From the NCBI GenBank assembly GCA_031841125.1, contig CM063108.1:70218344-70282343 (forward strand): a stretch of DNA of 64,000 bases, in the 5' to 3' direction. The position numbers and the translations under genes were made by a program. The notes under the pieces were generated by a model. The model made no database searches, had not been told where the DNA came from, and was given only the letters and a program-made list of their open reading frames with translations. This stretch comes from Acanthococcus lagerstroemiae (lineage: Eukaryota; Arthropoda; Insecta; Hemiptera; Eriococcidae). Each line of letters opens with the position of its first letter. Within the stretch, counting starts at the first letter, position 1. Below are positions 43,101-55,184 of the stretch, in pieces.

Positions 43101-46100
43101 CGTTCGGACAAACAGTAAAACGATTAAATGCGATCGAGAGCTCGGTGACTATGATACGAGACAAGGCCGAATGGGGTAAATAGGGGTACGACAACAGGGA
43201 ACAGAGGCATATCAAAATATTTCGAATTGCGCCGTTTCAACTGGGAGGGGGAAAATAAGAAAGAGATAGATATACTCCTCGTTAAACTGTGGTAAAGTTC
43301 GAGCCGTCGGTTTCTCGTGAGCGAATGACACTGAATGTCGATGCCGTTCAAGTAAAAGTAACTAGCGAGACGACGATGGCGCGCTTACTTTTTTGAAATC
43401 CATGACGTCTTTCTTATCGGTTACGATTTCCTGCAGATTGACGATGTTCTTGTGATTCAACTGAATAAGTATTTTAATTTCTCGAATAGCGGTAATAGGA
43501 AAGCCTTCTTTTTCGTTCTCAAGTCGTACTTTTTTCAACGCAACCAGCGTATCTGCGAACAAGAGCAAATTTTTTAAATACAGTAATTACGGATATTACT
43601 ACTACTACTACTACTACTACTACTACAACTACTCGCCACGGTACAGCGAAAGGGGGGGGGGGGTACATAATATTACTGATTTTCTTCAATTTTAAGACTA
43701 GCACTAGTAGGTTAGTTCGTCGTCATTTTAAATGTTAAAAATTTTGATCAGTCACCGTCGTTTTTTTTGTTCATTGATTTAAACCTGTACTGTAGTAGTC
43801 AAACCACTGACCCCTATTCGGGCCTCGCTCGGCTATTGAGGGGTCAGCTTGTTGTTATAATATTCTGTGTAATTTCTGTGAAAATATATTATTATTATTA
43901 TTATTATTGTTACTACCACTACTACTATTACTACTACTCGCCGCGGTATAGCGAAAGGGTCGGGTACATAATATTACTGCTCGAACGTCGAATAGTAGGA
44001 TACGCTCCACCAAACATCGTACGTCGTTACCTCCTGAGTCGAAAAATCTAACTTCACAATAAATGAAAACCCCGTTTCGACGACGGCTGACGAGCGCGCC
44101 GAAAGTCTATTTTAAGTTTAGATTCACAACAGTAGGTAACGTCGTTTTTGTCGCAAACTTTTCACCCGTGTGTGCCAGTGCGCTTACCGATAAGTATTTC
44201 AAAAAATGTGAAATTTGATATTTTGGATCACAATAATTATACGTAGTTACGGGAGGTGTGTATGTGTGTGTGTGTGTGAGCGAGCGAGAGAGAGACAAAG
44301 AGACATTAATTAATCGACACCGTGCGACCTCCTGCAACAGTAGCCACTAGAAAATCGAAAAATCGAATAATATTACACCTTTCAACGGGACCGTTAATAT
44401 TTTCTTACCATTATTTTTCAAGGTTCTTTGTCGACTCGTTGAAAATGTTTACTATTTACTTTTGTCGAAAATATTTTGCCGACACTAGAAATTTACCATC
44501 ACCGTCTCGTTATGCAAAGGCAGCAACAATTGTAACCTAGCGGGACAACTCGAACGCGGAGTTCGAATCGACGATGATACGATAAAATATTCGAAAAACC
44601 TAGGAAACGGAAGAAAAGAAATATGCAAAACTGACACTCGGCTCGCACCCTTCCGACTGTAAATAAACTCATAAACCGTAGCTGCGCTATAATCGACCAA
44701 TTCGACCTTCAATGAAGACATTATTCGTACGGTCCAAGTCGAGTCGAATTGGGCAGAATGCACGCACGAGAACAAAAAAGGAAAATAAATCATCGGGCAT
44801 GAAATAAAATCGTGTGGTCCAAATCAGAAATTAGATTCGTTTTACCGATACGAAAAATTGGTCACCCAAACAAATTTCAACGAGACATTTACATCGAGAA
44901 CGTGTTTTGCAAATTTCAGACGGTAAAAAGTACACGTATGAGCGCAGCGCAAGACAGTGTACTGGCCGCATAACTATGTGCTACTTACTGCAGCGTATTG
45001 TATGTACTATACAATACTACACTATACTGTACTGTATTTCTTTTTTTCTAATTTGCTCTCAGCCTGAGTCCTGGAATCCGCCCTTTCGAGCATTACTTCA
45101 GAGACGTCGGGGAGGCTATTAGGGCTGTCTGCGCCCTCTTCCCTTCTGGCCGAAAAACCGGCCTAGGTCGAAATCTGGCGAGTTGCTACGTGGGCTCGAA
45201 CCCGGGATCTTCGGATTCCGAGACCAACGCGCTATCCACCCGGCCAACCAGACCTATTTATACATAATCGTAATCACAGGATACATAGTCTACATATGTG
45301 CAGCGAGCGAATCTTACTTTTGGATACGTCTTTCGCTTTGTACACCTGCCCGTAGGTACCCTCTCCGATCTGCGCCAGCAATTCGAAAGCGTCGACCGTC
45401 CTTTGGCACCAGTGCGTTAGGTTACGTCGATGTTGCAGCGATCGTTTGTCAAGTACTTTAGGTCTTCCGTGCAGTTTGCTGACATTCGACTTAGAATTGT
45501 GGTTTTTGTGATGTTTTCCATCGCGACTGAGATGTGGGTCCTCTTCGTACAAACTGCTTTGACTATCTAACGAACCTAAACGTACAAATGCGAACAAATT
45601 AAAACAGCAATGGCGATACTACGGTGGTACTCGTCGTAAACGTACACACCTACGTACGATACTGCCGAATGGCGAAAGACTGATCTGACTTACCCGGAGG
45701 TAATGGAAGATCCATAATGCCTTTTTTAGCGGCCTTGGGCGGCGGTGTAATCGGACTGGCAGGCGAATAACTAATAAGGTCGTCGTTGTCATTAGAAGGC
45801 TGTGGCAACGGCAGCGACATCAAACTTTTAGGGACACGACCGGAAGACGACGACGGCAATGGTGGTCCCGGTGGCAGCGGTGGCTGACCCGGTAACATTT
45901 TAAGCGGCGACGAAGAACTCCAATGCTGCTGCCCGACAGGCAACTTACGCGTGTCTGGCTTGCGAACGGCGGCGTGTAATTTTTTCGCGTCACCGCTACT
46001 GATCACAGCCGGAGCTAGTTTCTCGTGTGTCGATGTCGACGTCGACGACGATGAGGGCAGCGGCAGTGGCGGCAACACCATCGGGAGCGGAGGAAAGCCA

Positions 46101-49100
46101 CCTGGAAACGATGGCGGCGGGGGCAATGGCTTTCTGTAGTCGGTACTTGGCAACGGCAAACTACCGATAGCCACCTGTTCGCGGCTACCGCTTTTGCTAC
46201 GTTCGCCACTGTCGACATCGTTTGCCCCCTGACGACTTCGACGTCGTACATCATTTCTAGTTAAATCGATCTCGTCAACTAGACGGTTTTTAGATGATGA
46301 CGACGACGACGACGCCGCAGCCACTGCGGCTGCAGCGGCTGCCACCGGCGACGGTATGGTAACGTTTCTCTTTTTCAGAAATTCGGCTAACAGCGTTTGG
46401 CCGATGGGCAGCGCACTTGCGGCAGCGCCGATGTACGACCGCGACATACCTTCACCCTGTATGTAATCGTAAATTTTGTTGGACAAGCTCGGCGGGTTTT
46501 CGAGACCGGCGACGGCCGGCACTACGGCTAATGCGGCTGCGGGTGCCGTGGCGGCTGATGCTGGCGTAGGAGGCAGGTCGTTCGTCACGGGCGTGAGAAT
46601 CGGTTCCTTGTCAGCGGCCGGCGTCACAGCGGTACTGGCACAATTTCCCGAGTCCCCTAGAAACAAGACGATTCGTGTAGTACCGTATACATGTATTTAC
46701 TACCACTAGCTGGTCAGGTATTTTAGGTAATTTCTAATTCGCATCCCTTTACGGACGAACACCAATTTGTACAACTTTAGAGGAATAACCAGAGGGCTTC
46801 GTGATCCACTTGCTAGCTGAAATTCGCTTCGCTGGTGTTGGTCTTTGCTCAGCGATACTCACACTCTTATTTTTCTCGCTGGTGAACCCATAGGTTTCAA
46901 ATCTCAAAGTTCTACTCCTGCGGGCGAGCGGAGTTTCGAAGAGAGAATAATTTATTGTTAGATGTTTTAATTTTTGAGTGCCCTCGGTTTCGTAACGACT
47001 GAAAATTATACCAAATTGCCGAAGCTACACTTATTTTAATACACGCATCTCAGTTCCTGTATCTGAATTCTGGCTCCATGTCTGTTAGACGTAAATATCG
47101 AAATATACGATGGATGCAAAACGCTGAAGAGACTTTGTCTTTCGGATCCCGTATCTCCAATCTTAACTTCCGAGTTTCTTGTCGTACATCATGTTTGATC
47201 TCTGTCTCCCTAACTAGTCTTTCTTTTTACCAGATTATATCTTTGCTCGGTAAAGTCTCGGAGTAACATATCTGCCACGATAATCCTTTGAATTTTCGAT
47301 AGACGTCCGGTCTAACTTTTTCCTAAGCTGGAGAGGGAGGAAGGTGGGTTGATGAATCAAATACTAGGTTTTCACGACGTGGATATATCCTTTTTCGGAG
47401 CTTTGTCAGTTTGCCGGCTGTCAGGTGGGTAGGCCGTCATTTAATTTTTTGGTTGAAAATTACCGATAAATTACCGTCGTTGTTCATTAACGATAGCAGG
47501 TATAAGAGTTTTTGCACGTCTCCGATGACAGATACCGTAGGGTCGTTTCACACTATGCTGTGAAGCCGGAACGGCAGCCGGAAGACGAGCCGGGCCGGTT
47601 CATTTTCAATCCGGCGCGCACACAGCATCGTCCCCGGCTGCCGGCCACGAGCTCCTCGTGCGATATCTGGCCGCCTTCACGGCTGCCGTTCCGGCGGCAC
47701 GGCATACTATGAAACGGGCAGTAGTGTTAAGTACCTTCTGAACTAACGAAAAGTCTCTAGTTGACAAATAACGGAATACCGTATTTGTTCGTGGGACAGT
47801 GCAAAGACTCATTATATCTCGGTAAATTATCACATTTTACAGCAATTCGTCTAATTTACATTTTTTAATAACTGTTATCAATACACTCGAAGGTAAATTA
47901 AACGATAAGGTAATAGACTTGGAAAGGGTAATCTACTAACCCACCCCACTTACTGAAAATGGCAATCTTTCCAAATCCTTCGGGTAGACAACTCATTCAA
48001 CATTCATCTTGGTAGAAAGAAAAAGAAGCCGGATTTGTAATACGTAAATGAAAATCAGCGATTCGTCTAACTCGGCATACAGCGTTGGTTCGTGTGTGTG
48101 TGTGAGAGAAACATCAGATTGTTTTTTTTAGCGAGTAGTCACTTATAACTATAATCAATTCGCACGTTATGCTTCTAGTTTGAGAACACCGAGAAATATA
48201 TCCCGGTTTCAGGAAGATAGTTCGATAAATAGGTAATTTCAATTCTTTGATCTATGGATGCGTGATAAACAATCTAGGGGTGGAATGTTTAATGTACAAT
48301 TACACACGAATACTACGATTGCTAAACACTAATTCCCGACGTAAAAACAAATTTTAAAAAAATACGAATACAACCCGTCTTTGCGGGATTGTTGGACCAT
48401 TTCTGGATAACTTTGCTGACACTTTTTTTCCAGGAAGTGGAATACTTGGTTTTAAAAGGCTCTGAGGGAGACATAACCTGGAAACTTCTCAAAAAGTCTA
48501 AACAGAGGCTTAACAATTTTTAGGAGTACTTTCAATAAGTTTCGTTCAGTTTTAACGAAGATCAGATAGTTCTGATTAAGTCATTACGAGTCTTTACTTA
48601 GTCTAAACAGAAGTTCGTAGAGTTGTAGAAAATCACAACTGGGTTTAATTAGGCTTGGAAAATTTCATTCGAGGTTATGGTTTTCATCGAGCCTTCTTAA
48701 CAGGCCACAGATGATAAGCAGAAAGACAGTCAGACAAATCCTAACTCACTGTCTGGTTGACACGCAAGATAGCAGAATGACCTAATGTCTGTCTGTTTTC
48801 CGTTTGTCCCACGCGTTGGTTAGCTGTCCATCTTTCTGTTCGACCGCACTCTGCAGTCACAGATCTGCACCACAGCGTTTCTTCACGCGGGGAGGGTGGG
48901 TAATACGGTGTAATTAAACAGCGAACATCCCATTAAAAAGAAAAAAAAGTCCTCTCTACATTAATCAGTTCATCCTTATTAACAGATTCGTATACATACG
49001 TACTTTACAAAAGTACAACCAACCTTTTACATTTACGAGTAAATGGAGAGCTGAAAATAGTAGATATGTCGCATGGCTTGGATGAAACGCGCAGTTTCGG

Positions 49101-51209
49101 AGAATAAAAGACCCGCTTCTTCTCGCCTATATTAGAGCATTATAAAACGACAAGTATTCTCAAGGCGTAGTCTCCTCACAGTTGTATGCTACACTGACCA
49201 GAAGAATGGGTGGTCAGCGGATTCACTACAAGAGAATAACGCTAGCGAACGCCTTTTCTTCTCCGAAACGTCGCGATTTGTCGAAGCCATGATATAAAAG
49301 ACACATTCATCAGTACATTTAACGCTTATACACGCAGTTGCAGCGACCAACTCTAACACTTTTACTCAACTCGATTTTTCATGTCAAACCAAAGCTATTC
49401 TCATTAAAAAACACGAAGTAGGAAACGACCTCTACATCTCAACCTGTACGACCATGTCGAGCTGGAAGAAAGGAAGAATGAGAATAGAAAGTGAGGTAGA
49501 GAGACAGAGACTTTTGTAACCAGCCCTCAGATTTCAGAGATGTGTTCCAGGAAGCGCGACACGGTAAGTTATAAATACGAATTCCGTACATATTTTCATT
49601 GACCAAGAACAAATGCGCGGTCTCGTTTTACTTTGGAATACCTTCGACTGTTCGGCAACGCAGGACTCTGAGTTAGAGCATACGAGAACATAATATCCAC
49701 AGTTCTACATAATACATACGGTGCAACGGTGTAACAGCAGCTATCGCATCAAACACTTATGGTAGACTTATAGGTACGTAGGGTGAACCACTTATAATAC
49801 CAATAGAATACAGAATGAAATGGTTAAGGGTGAAGGTAGCGCAAGAGTGCAATACTAGATTGATAACATACAAGGTAATAACAAATGTCTGCGCGACTAA
49901 GCGCTGTTGTAGCAAAGGATGAATGCACGCAGTGGAAACCATTCTGCTATAAAATGCGACAAATTGAAGTGAGAACGCAGTTATTTATAGAGACATAATA
50001 TCTATTCATTTATACTCTTCTAATTGTAATCGAAAATACGTAAGATATAAACTCACTCGTATCGCTATCCTGATTAACGTTGACGGTGGCGGTAGTGGTA
50101 GCGATCGCGTTAGCGGGTGCGCTTTTTTCGTCGAGCTGATCACTTTTTTCCGAAGAAAGTATTCCATTAACGTCATCTTCTTCTTCCTTCTTCTTCTTAT
50201 GCTTTCTCGTGACTAATTGGGCGAATAGACTAGTATCGCTCATGTTGGACGACATGTCACGCGACTTTTTCACATTGGATGTTGACGTCGATGCGGACGG
50301 CGACGGACCAGGTGGAGTCGATGGCGATCGCACCAACTGCGGAGACGGTGACGTCGACTTGGTTCTCTTTTTCTTTTTTTTCTTTTTATGAGACTTGGAG
50401 TGCGGTCGCTTCTGCAGCTTCTTTACTTTAGCGGCGTGTCTCTTCTTCTCCGCTTTATTCGATAATTTACTAGAATACGAATGACGACTGTTGCCGGGAT
50501 CGTCTGAAGGTGGGTCTTCGATCGAGTTAGAAGACTCCGATATGGGCGTTCGTTTCGAACGCTTAACTTTGGTCGACGGTAACGGGGGCAACACTTTGTC
50601 GTACGAAGGCGACGGCGACTTCTTTCTAGATACGTGGCGTTTCGGGGAAATCTTCATTCGTTCTGCAGGAGGTGACAGTCTCACTTTACGGCGATCTAAC
50701 GGTGACCGCGAGCGTCTTGGTAACGGAGCGGGAGAGAAAACACGCGGCGGCGATCGTGACCGATACATGGGCGAACGCGACGGCGACAGCTTCCGTCTAC
50801 CTGGTCGCATCGGCGATACCCAATCTGGCGAACGGGATAAATCGTAACGTGGCGGCGAACGCGATTTTCGTCGATGCGAATGGTGCGATTTTTTCATGTT
50901 GACTGGGGTATACGAGCGGCGAGGTGAAATCGCACGCGAAATTCTAAGCTCTTCGGGTACCGGACGATACCGATCAGCCGTGTGAGGTGTCTGCCAGCTG
51001 CTGTAGCGGTCGTATGAGTGACGCCATGCGGGCGATCTGGTTTCCTCGTGGTATCTACTAAAAAAACACTTGCGATGTCAGTTTCTTTCGTTTGAAACTT
51101 ACGCGTAATGTAAGGGAGAGTAAAAATGCGAATACCTGCTGTAGTACTGAAATAAGGCATCTTCGTGTAATGACGATGATCCGGGGATGTTCCGTATAAA
51201 TCTGTCCAT
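40168..51209 (-). CDS. Cdk12: Cyclin-dependent kinase 12 (RNA polymerase II CTD kinase), complete
   Basis: Nine coding exons: 51209-51136, 51057-50057, 46656-45694, 45575-45318, 43552-43389, 42788-42592, 42489-42285, 41669-41401, 40348-40168. All introns are GT-AG, phases agree, and the sum of 3,312 nt gives 1,103 residues. The start [14 protein letters not shown] follows an in-frame TAG nine bases upstream. Residues 25-360 are RS- and Lys-rich ([24 protein letters not shown]). Residues 360-680 are Pro/Ser-rich with [10 protein letters not shown]. The kinase domain is about 742-1037: [34 protein letters not shown] (HRD 873), DFGLSRLY (893), [12 protein letters not shown]. The C-terminus has [17 protein letters not shown], the CDK12/13 extension. 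With cyclin K it phosphorylates the polymerase CTD in elongation. Intron 3 (3.4 kb) holds a GC-rich miniature element and intron 4 holds a SINE. Confidence 0.95.
43597..43626. repeat. (TAC)n microsatellite in Cdk12 intron 4
   Basis: About ten ACT/TAC units just upstream (on plus) of a segment that recurs at 43932-43982. Confidence 0.85.
43626..43985 (+). mobile_element. Retroposon tail with duplicated flank in Cdk12 intron 4
   Basis: A hairpin CTGACCCCT ... AGGGGTCAG (about 43808-43852) is followed by an A/T-rich stretch and an (ATT)n run at about 43889-43910. This is the same layout as the 3' end of the LINE at 32.9 kb, and it suggests the short 3' end of a LINE or SINE inserted in plus orientation. 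On both sides lies a similar segment, CTACTCGCC, GGTA, AGCGAAAGGG and GTACATAATATTACTG (43628-43678 and 43934-43980), which looks like a long target or segmental duplication. Confidence 0.5.
44255..44296. repeat. (GT)n followed by (GA)n microsatellite
   Basis: Alternating GT run (44255-44277), then GAGC/GAGA units, in Cdk12 intron 4. Confidence 0.8.
45045..45255 (-). mobile_element. tRNA-derived SINE copy 2, intact head
   Basis: Near-identical over its body to 16238-16617. On minus the head reads AGGTCTGGTTGGCCGGGTGG (A box) and GGGTTCGAGCCC (B box), an internal RNA polymerase III promoter. It lies about 60 bp from the splice donor of the Cdk12 exon that carries the ATP-binding loop (exon end 45318), in the same orientation as the gene. 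Confidence 0.88.
47540..47721. mobile_element. GC-rich miniature TIR element in Cdk12 intron 3
   Basis: About 40-bp inverted ends, GTTTCACACTATGCTGTG then GCCGGAACGGCAGCCG on the left and the inverse on the right, with a few mismatches. TA flanks both sides (47538-47539 and 47722-47723). It is much more GC-rich than the surrounding intron. No protein. Confidence 0.75.
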
Positions 51210-51940
51210 TACCGTCTACACTGGAGATCGAGTCTAGAGAACAATTTCCAAGTATATTACTATCGCAATCCACTTGGAATACGGGCACGTATAACTATGA
51301 ACCAGCTTATTCCGAGATGACGATCGTGTACTCGGAAATCGTAGTTCCGTTCACGAACCTAATAATACACGGACTCGGAACAAAAGGCAACTTTAATTCT
51401 GATACGGTAAAGCGTGTACTTACCGAAAGGCTAGAAAGGCGCAGTTCGGGTATCCAAATGCACTGGTCGCGATAAGAAACACGAAAATGACTACATCAGC
51501 AACTGAAGTAATTGAACGTACAAATGAGCGTTTGAGAAAAATTCGAATATATATCCTAGCTACATTTACTGCAAATGAAAGACAGAATCAACAACTATTA
51601 TGGTTTCAAAATTTAAAAATCAGTTTTAGCCGACTTTATTGTACGTAAACAGTTGAGTGAAATTAATGGGAATGATTTTCGAGTAGGTTTTTCGAGTGTT
51701 AACTGAAGTGAATTCGAAGAATGGGACCGTTTATGGTTGTTTTATAAGATGATGTATTAAAAATGCTCGATTTTGGTAAGAATGAAAATACAGTATGTAA
51801 CATTATTACTGAATACATGAAAATACGGAGGCAAAAGGTGTCGCAGACGAGACATATTATGCTCTCCTCTGTAAGTATGCCATAAGTCATTCCATGAAAG
51901 ATCCAATGGGCAATGACGTATCAAAAGAGTAGAAGAAACT
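51210..51940. other. Upstream region of Cdk12 (5' UTR and promoter expected here)
   Basis: No coding potential. A good minus-strand splice donor (TTTCG|GTAAGTACACG, at 51424/51423) suggests a non-coding first exon, but a matching acceptor before 51209 is uncertain. No TATA box is obvious. Confidence 0.35.
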
Positions 51941-51941
51941 A

Positions 51942-52430
51942 GGGTACTATAGTTTTCACAAAGGTATACTGAACTGCCATTTTGATTCGCAAGTAGTACA
52001 ATCGTCCGCCATTTTGATATCAACCTTACCCGTCGTGGATGCCGAATTAACTACGCGATTCGGGCCGTGCATACGTCAGAGCGCGCGTCGCTATCGAGTC
52101 GAAGTGATAAGTAGCAAAAGGTGAATCTATGCATTTCTCCCATTAATGTACATACTCATTAAAATTGAAATATCTCGAAAAATAAGACGTTTTTAAAGTA
52201 TTTAAAGAGAAAAGAATTTTTTGAACAAAGATTAAAACTATTTTTATAGTTAGATTCCAAAATTTTGCAGCATGTGTCAAAAACTTTACCTTTGGTCGCT
52301 GATAAGTGATAAGAGTAGTTGATAAGCGCTGCCCGGCTCGAATACGCTCTGCATAGTCGGATTCGGCATCCACGGGCTCGGTTGGAGTCAAAATGGTGGA
52401 CGATCGTACTCACGCGAAGTTATAGAGCTC
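51942..52430. mobile_element. Palindromic miniature element, copy 1 (expanded)
   Basis: The outer left end GGGTACTATAGTTTTCAC pairs loosely with AGTTATAGAGCTC on the right. CCATTTTGAT and GTGGATGCCGAAT on the left pair with ATTCGGCATCCAC and CAAAATGG on the right. A TA precedes the left end (51940-51941). The centre is about 250 bp longer than in copy 3. Confidence 0.6.
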
Positions 52431-52640
52431 AAACTGGACCAGACTTTAGATCAGGGACGGGCAGCGAATCGATTGGATTTTTGACGATTCGCGAATTGCA
52501 AGTCCATTCGAATGAAAATTATCGATTTGCAAAAAATTTCTGCAAATTGGAATCGTGAATCGATTCCTTTTCAATGAATTGTAGGATTCGAATCGAAATT
52601 CGACTGTGTGTGGCTGTGTTGGAGTACTGTAAAAATGGGC

Positions 52641-52763
52641 ATAATCATCCGCCTTTTTGATTCACAGCGTGCCCGTCGATGCCGAATTGACTACGCGGTA
52701 CGCTCCGCATAGTCGGATTCGGCATTCACGGGCACGCTGTGAATCAAAATGGCGGATGATTAT
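52641..52763. mobile_element. Palindromic miniature element, copy 2
   Basis: An almost perfect palindrome: ATAATCATCCGCC ... GGCGGATGATTAT, with GATTCACAGCGTGCCCGT and GATGCCGAATTGACTACGCG mirrored on the other side. The core is the same as in copies 1 and 3, but the outer sequence differs. Confidence 0.8.
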
Positions 52764-52826
52764 ACTCATGTTTGTAGTGCCCTGCCCTAGCTGTGTGTTG
52801 TCTACTGTGTGCTGTGTGGAGTGTGG

Positions 52827-53010
52827 AATTCGGACTTCCCAAGATTCAACAGAACCAACCTTATCAACGTTAGGATTACATGAGATGCTAGGCATTGTTT
52901 ACGTACAGTGTATTCTAACGTTGATAAGTATTCTATGGCACTATTTCCTGAAGTGCGGAAAGGGAGGAAGGCCCGATGCTAGCGCACCATCGGTCTGGGA
53001 AGTCCGAATT
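52827..53010. mobile_element. 184-bp TIR element (family with 54645-54825), copy 1
   Basis: TIRs AATTCGGACTTCCCA and TGGGAAGTCCGAATT are exact. An internal palindrome TTATCAACGTTAG ... CTAACGTTGATAA is present. The second copy at 54645-54825 is about 95% identical by eye, so amplification was recent. Confidence 0.85.
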
Positions 53011-53044
53011 GCTAAAGATGAAATCAGCCAATCAGTGTTCTGTG

Positions 53045-53605
53045 CAGGGATGGCAAACTAAACAAAACGAAATAACGAAACTAGGGCTCTATAGTTTCAC
53101 CTGGGTATACTAAGCCGCCATTTTGGTTCATACTGCGCCCGTGGATGCCGAATCCGACTATGCGGAGCGTAACGCGTAGTCAATTCGGCATCGACGGGCG
53201 CAGTATGAACCAAAATGGTGGCTTAGTATACCCAGGTGAAACTATAGAGCCCTAATGAAACAACGAAAATAACGATTGATTTTTGTCTAAAATATTGAAA
53301 CAAAATAACGAAACGAAAAAAACGTTCGTTTGCTATCCCTAGTTTTTTGATTTGTGATTTTTAGGATCGGCTACTAGTAGCCGAGCCTATTGCAACCACT
53401 TTCTAGGATCGGGTACTAGTAGCCGAGCCTACTGTAATCAAAATTTTATTTCTTTTCCCGGGTGAGTTGAGTCAGGGTGAGTTCAGTAAATAGCAGGGAT
53501 GGCAAACAAACGAAACGAAATAACGAAATTATAACGATGGATTTTTGTCAAAAATATTGAAATGGGGGAAAAAAAAAAAGAAAACGGTTTCGTTTGCCAT
53601 CCCTG
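53045..53605. mobile_element. hAT-type element with 8-bp target duplication, carrying a nested palindrome
   Basis: TIRs CAGGGATGGCAAAC (53045-53058) and GTTTGCCATCCCTG (53592-53605). GTTCTGTG flanks both ends (53037-53044 and 53606-53613), an exact 8-bp duplication. Inside are a palindromic element (53084-53252), inner copies of the ends (GTTTGCTATCCCTAG near 53330 and CAGGGATGGCAAACAAACG near 53493), and two tandem copies of a GGCTACTAGTAGCCGAGCCTA-like unit (about 53367-53431). No transposase. Confidence 0.85.
53084..53252. mobile_element. Palindromic miniature element, copy 3 (near-perfect hairpin)
   Basis: GGGCTCTATAGTTTCACC ... GGTGAAACTATAGAGCCC, with TA on both sides (53082-53083 and 53253-53254). 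The arms, about 84 bp each, match almost base for base, with a small asymmetric centre around GCGGAGCGTAACGCGTAG. The whole 169 bp could fold into one hairpin. No protein. Confidence 0.9.
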
Positions 53606-53613
53606 GTTCTGTG

Positions 53614-54644
53614 TTTATCATTATCACATCTTTGTAGCAAATACACTGAAATACCAATACCGGAAACTCCATTTAAAATACATTGAGCGCTGTTAGACCC
53701 AGCACTAGCGACAAGGATTGTTACTATAATAATTTAGCATTGTGTTCAAAAACACTAGATAGAGCGTAATCACTAGGACTGCAATTTTTGTGCTCTAAAA
53801 ACAGGTGAAATGTGCGCTATAAACGTGCCCTTATTCAATGCTGAAAATGCTGAAAAATTCCCCAAAACCAATAAATGTGCCAAAAAATTTCTTAACAATA
53901 CGGGTATCATTTTGCAGGCCTTCTACACACGTTTTCATTCATGCTATAATTTTATGTTTTCCAACTACAATTTTCAGATTTTCACTGCACTACCAAAAAT
54001 ATTAAAGAACGTTTTTTTAAATCTACATGGTTTGCAGTCTCTGAGATCATTAAAACAGTTGGTGTTCCTAAAATTTTTGTTATAAAATTGAAAACTATTA
54101 AAAATTTCCAAATTTTCTCCAAAAATTTGAAAAAGGACTGAAAATTTCCAAAATGTCTCGAAAAAAGCTTCAAATGTGACAGAATGTGCTTTTATGACTC
54201 TACTCGTATTGTGCCAAAATGTGCCGCAACAAATGCAGTTTATTAATAATATATTTTACTAAAAATGATCTAAAATGTAAAGATGTGAACAATGTGCCCA
54301 ATACAGACCACTGCTAAAAAATGTATAAGAGCTCGAAAATTGCAGCCCTATTAATCACATACAGTGAATGAATGAATGAAAAATGAAATACATGTAGTAC
54401 CAATCCCTGCCGCTAATAGCAATGGTCCAAAAAAGCGCTCAAGTTTTCATTATTGGTAGTTCAGTGTATTTGTTTGTAGTTTGTAGATCGTAGATTGTAG
54501 GATTGTACTTCCTTATCCAAAATCAAACAATATTGAAGAAACAAAAAAAAAAAAAAAAGATCGCGAATTGAAGAATTAGCGAATCGATTCAATTTTGTGG
54601 CAAATCGCGAATTTCGAATCGATCCGATTTACAAACGAATTTGC
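53614..54644. other. Spacer between nested elements
   Basis: AT-rich, nothing coding. Contains a short TGAA repeat near 54366-54380 and an A-run near 54542-54558. Confidence 0.45.
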
Positions 54645-54825
54645 CATTCGGACTTCCCAAGATTTAACAGAACCTTATCAACGTTAGGATTACATGAGAT
54701 GCTAGGCATTGTTTACGTACAGTGTATCCCTAACGTTGATAAGAATTCTTTGGCACTATTTCCTGAAGTGCGGAAAGGGAGGAAGGCCCGATGCTAGCGC
54801 GCCATCGGTCTGGGAAGTCCGAATT
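54645..54825. mobile_element. 181-bp TIR element, copy 2
   Basis: Same family as 52827-53010, with the same TIRs (ATTCGGACTTCCCA and TGGGAAGTCCGAAT), internal palindrome and GGAGGAAGGCCCGATGCTAG stretch. It sits about 360 bp upstream of the CCT5 start codon, within the likely promoter region. Confidence 0.85.
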
Positions 54826-55184
54826 CCCTGATTTTTGTTGACAGAAACTGACTTTGTGACGTCACGGGAAGCCTGATAAAAGCGCGTTTGTAGAAAACGC
54901 GCCCCTTGGATCTTGGATCCGTGCACTGCACTACCTACACTACACAATCATCATGCTCCATGCTTCTTCATTCTTTGCATTTGGCGTTTATTGTCTCGAT
55001 TGTCTCCATTGCCATTTTTCGTGTCCATGTGGTTAGTGCTTACGTCTTACGTGGGTGTTCAAACTGTGTGACCGTGTGTTTTTCTATTGTATAACTGCGG
55101 AGTGAATACTTGTTATTTGACTTCGGAAATATTTGTGTTTGCCAGTAATTGTGCCGAATAATCTTTGCAAGCGATCTGTAGATT

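Noticed and set aside
45180..45255. Possible tRNA gene on minus with A and B boxes
   Set aside because: The sequence continues into a conserved non-tRNA body shared with 16238-16617, so it is a SINE head, not a tRNA gene.
52657..53061. 134-codon plus frame
   Set aside because: It reads straight through two unrelated miniature elements, so it is not a gene.
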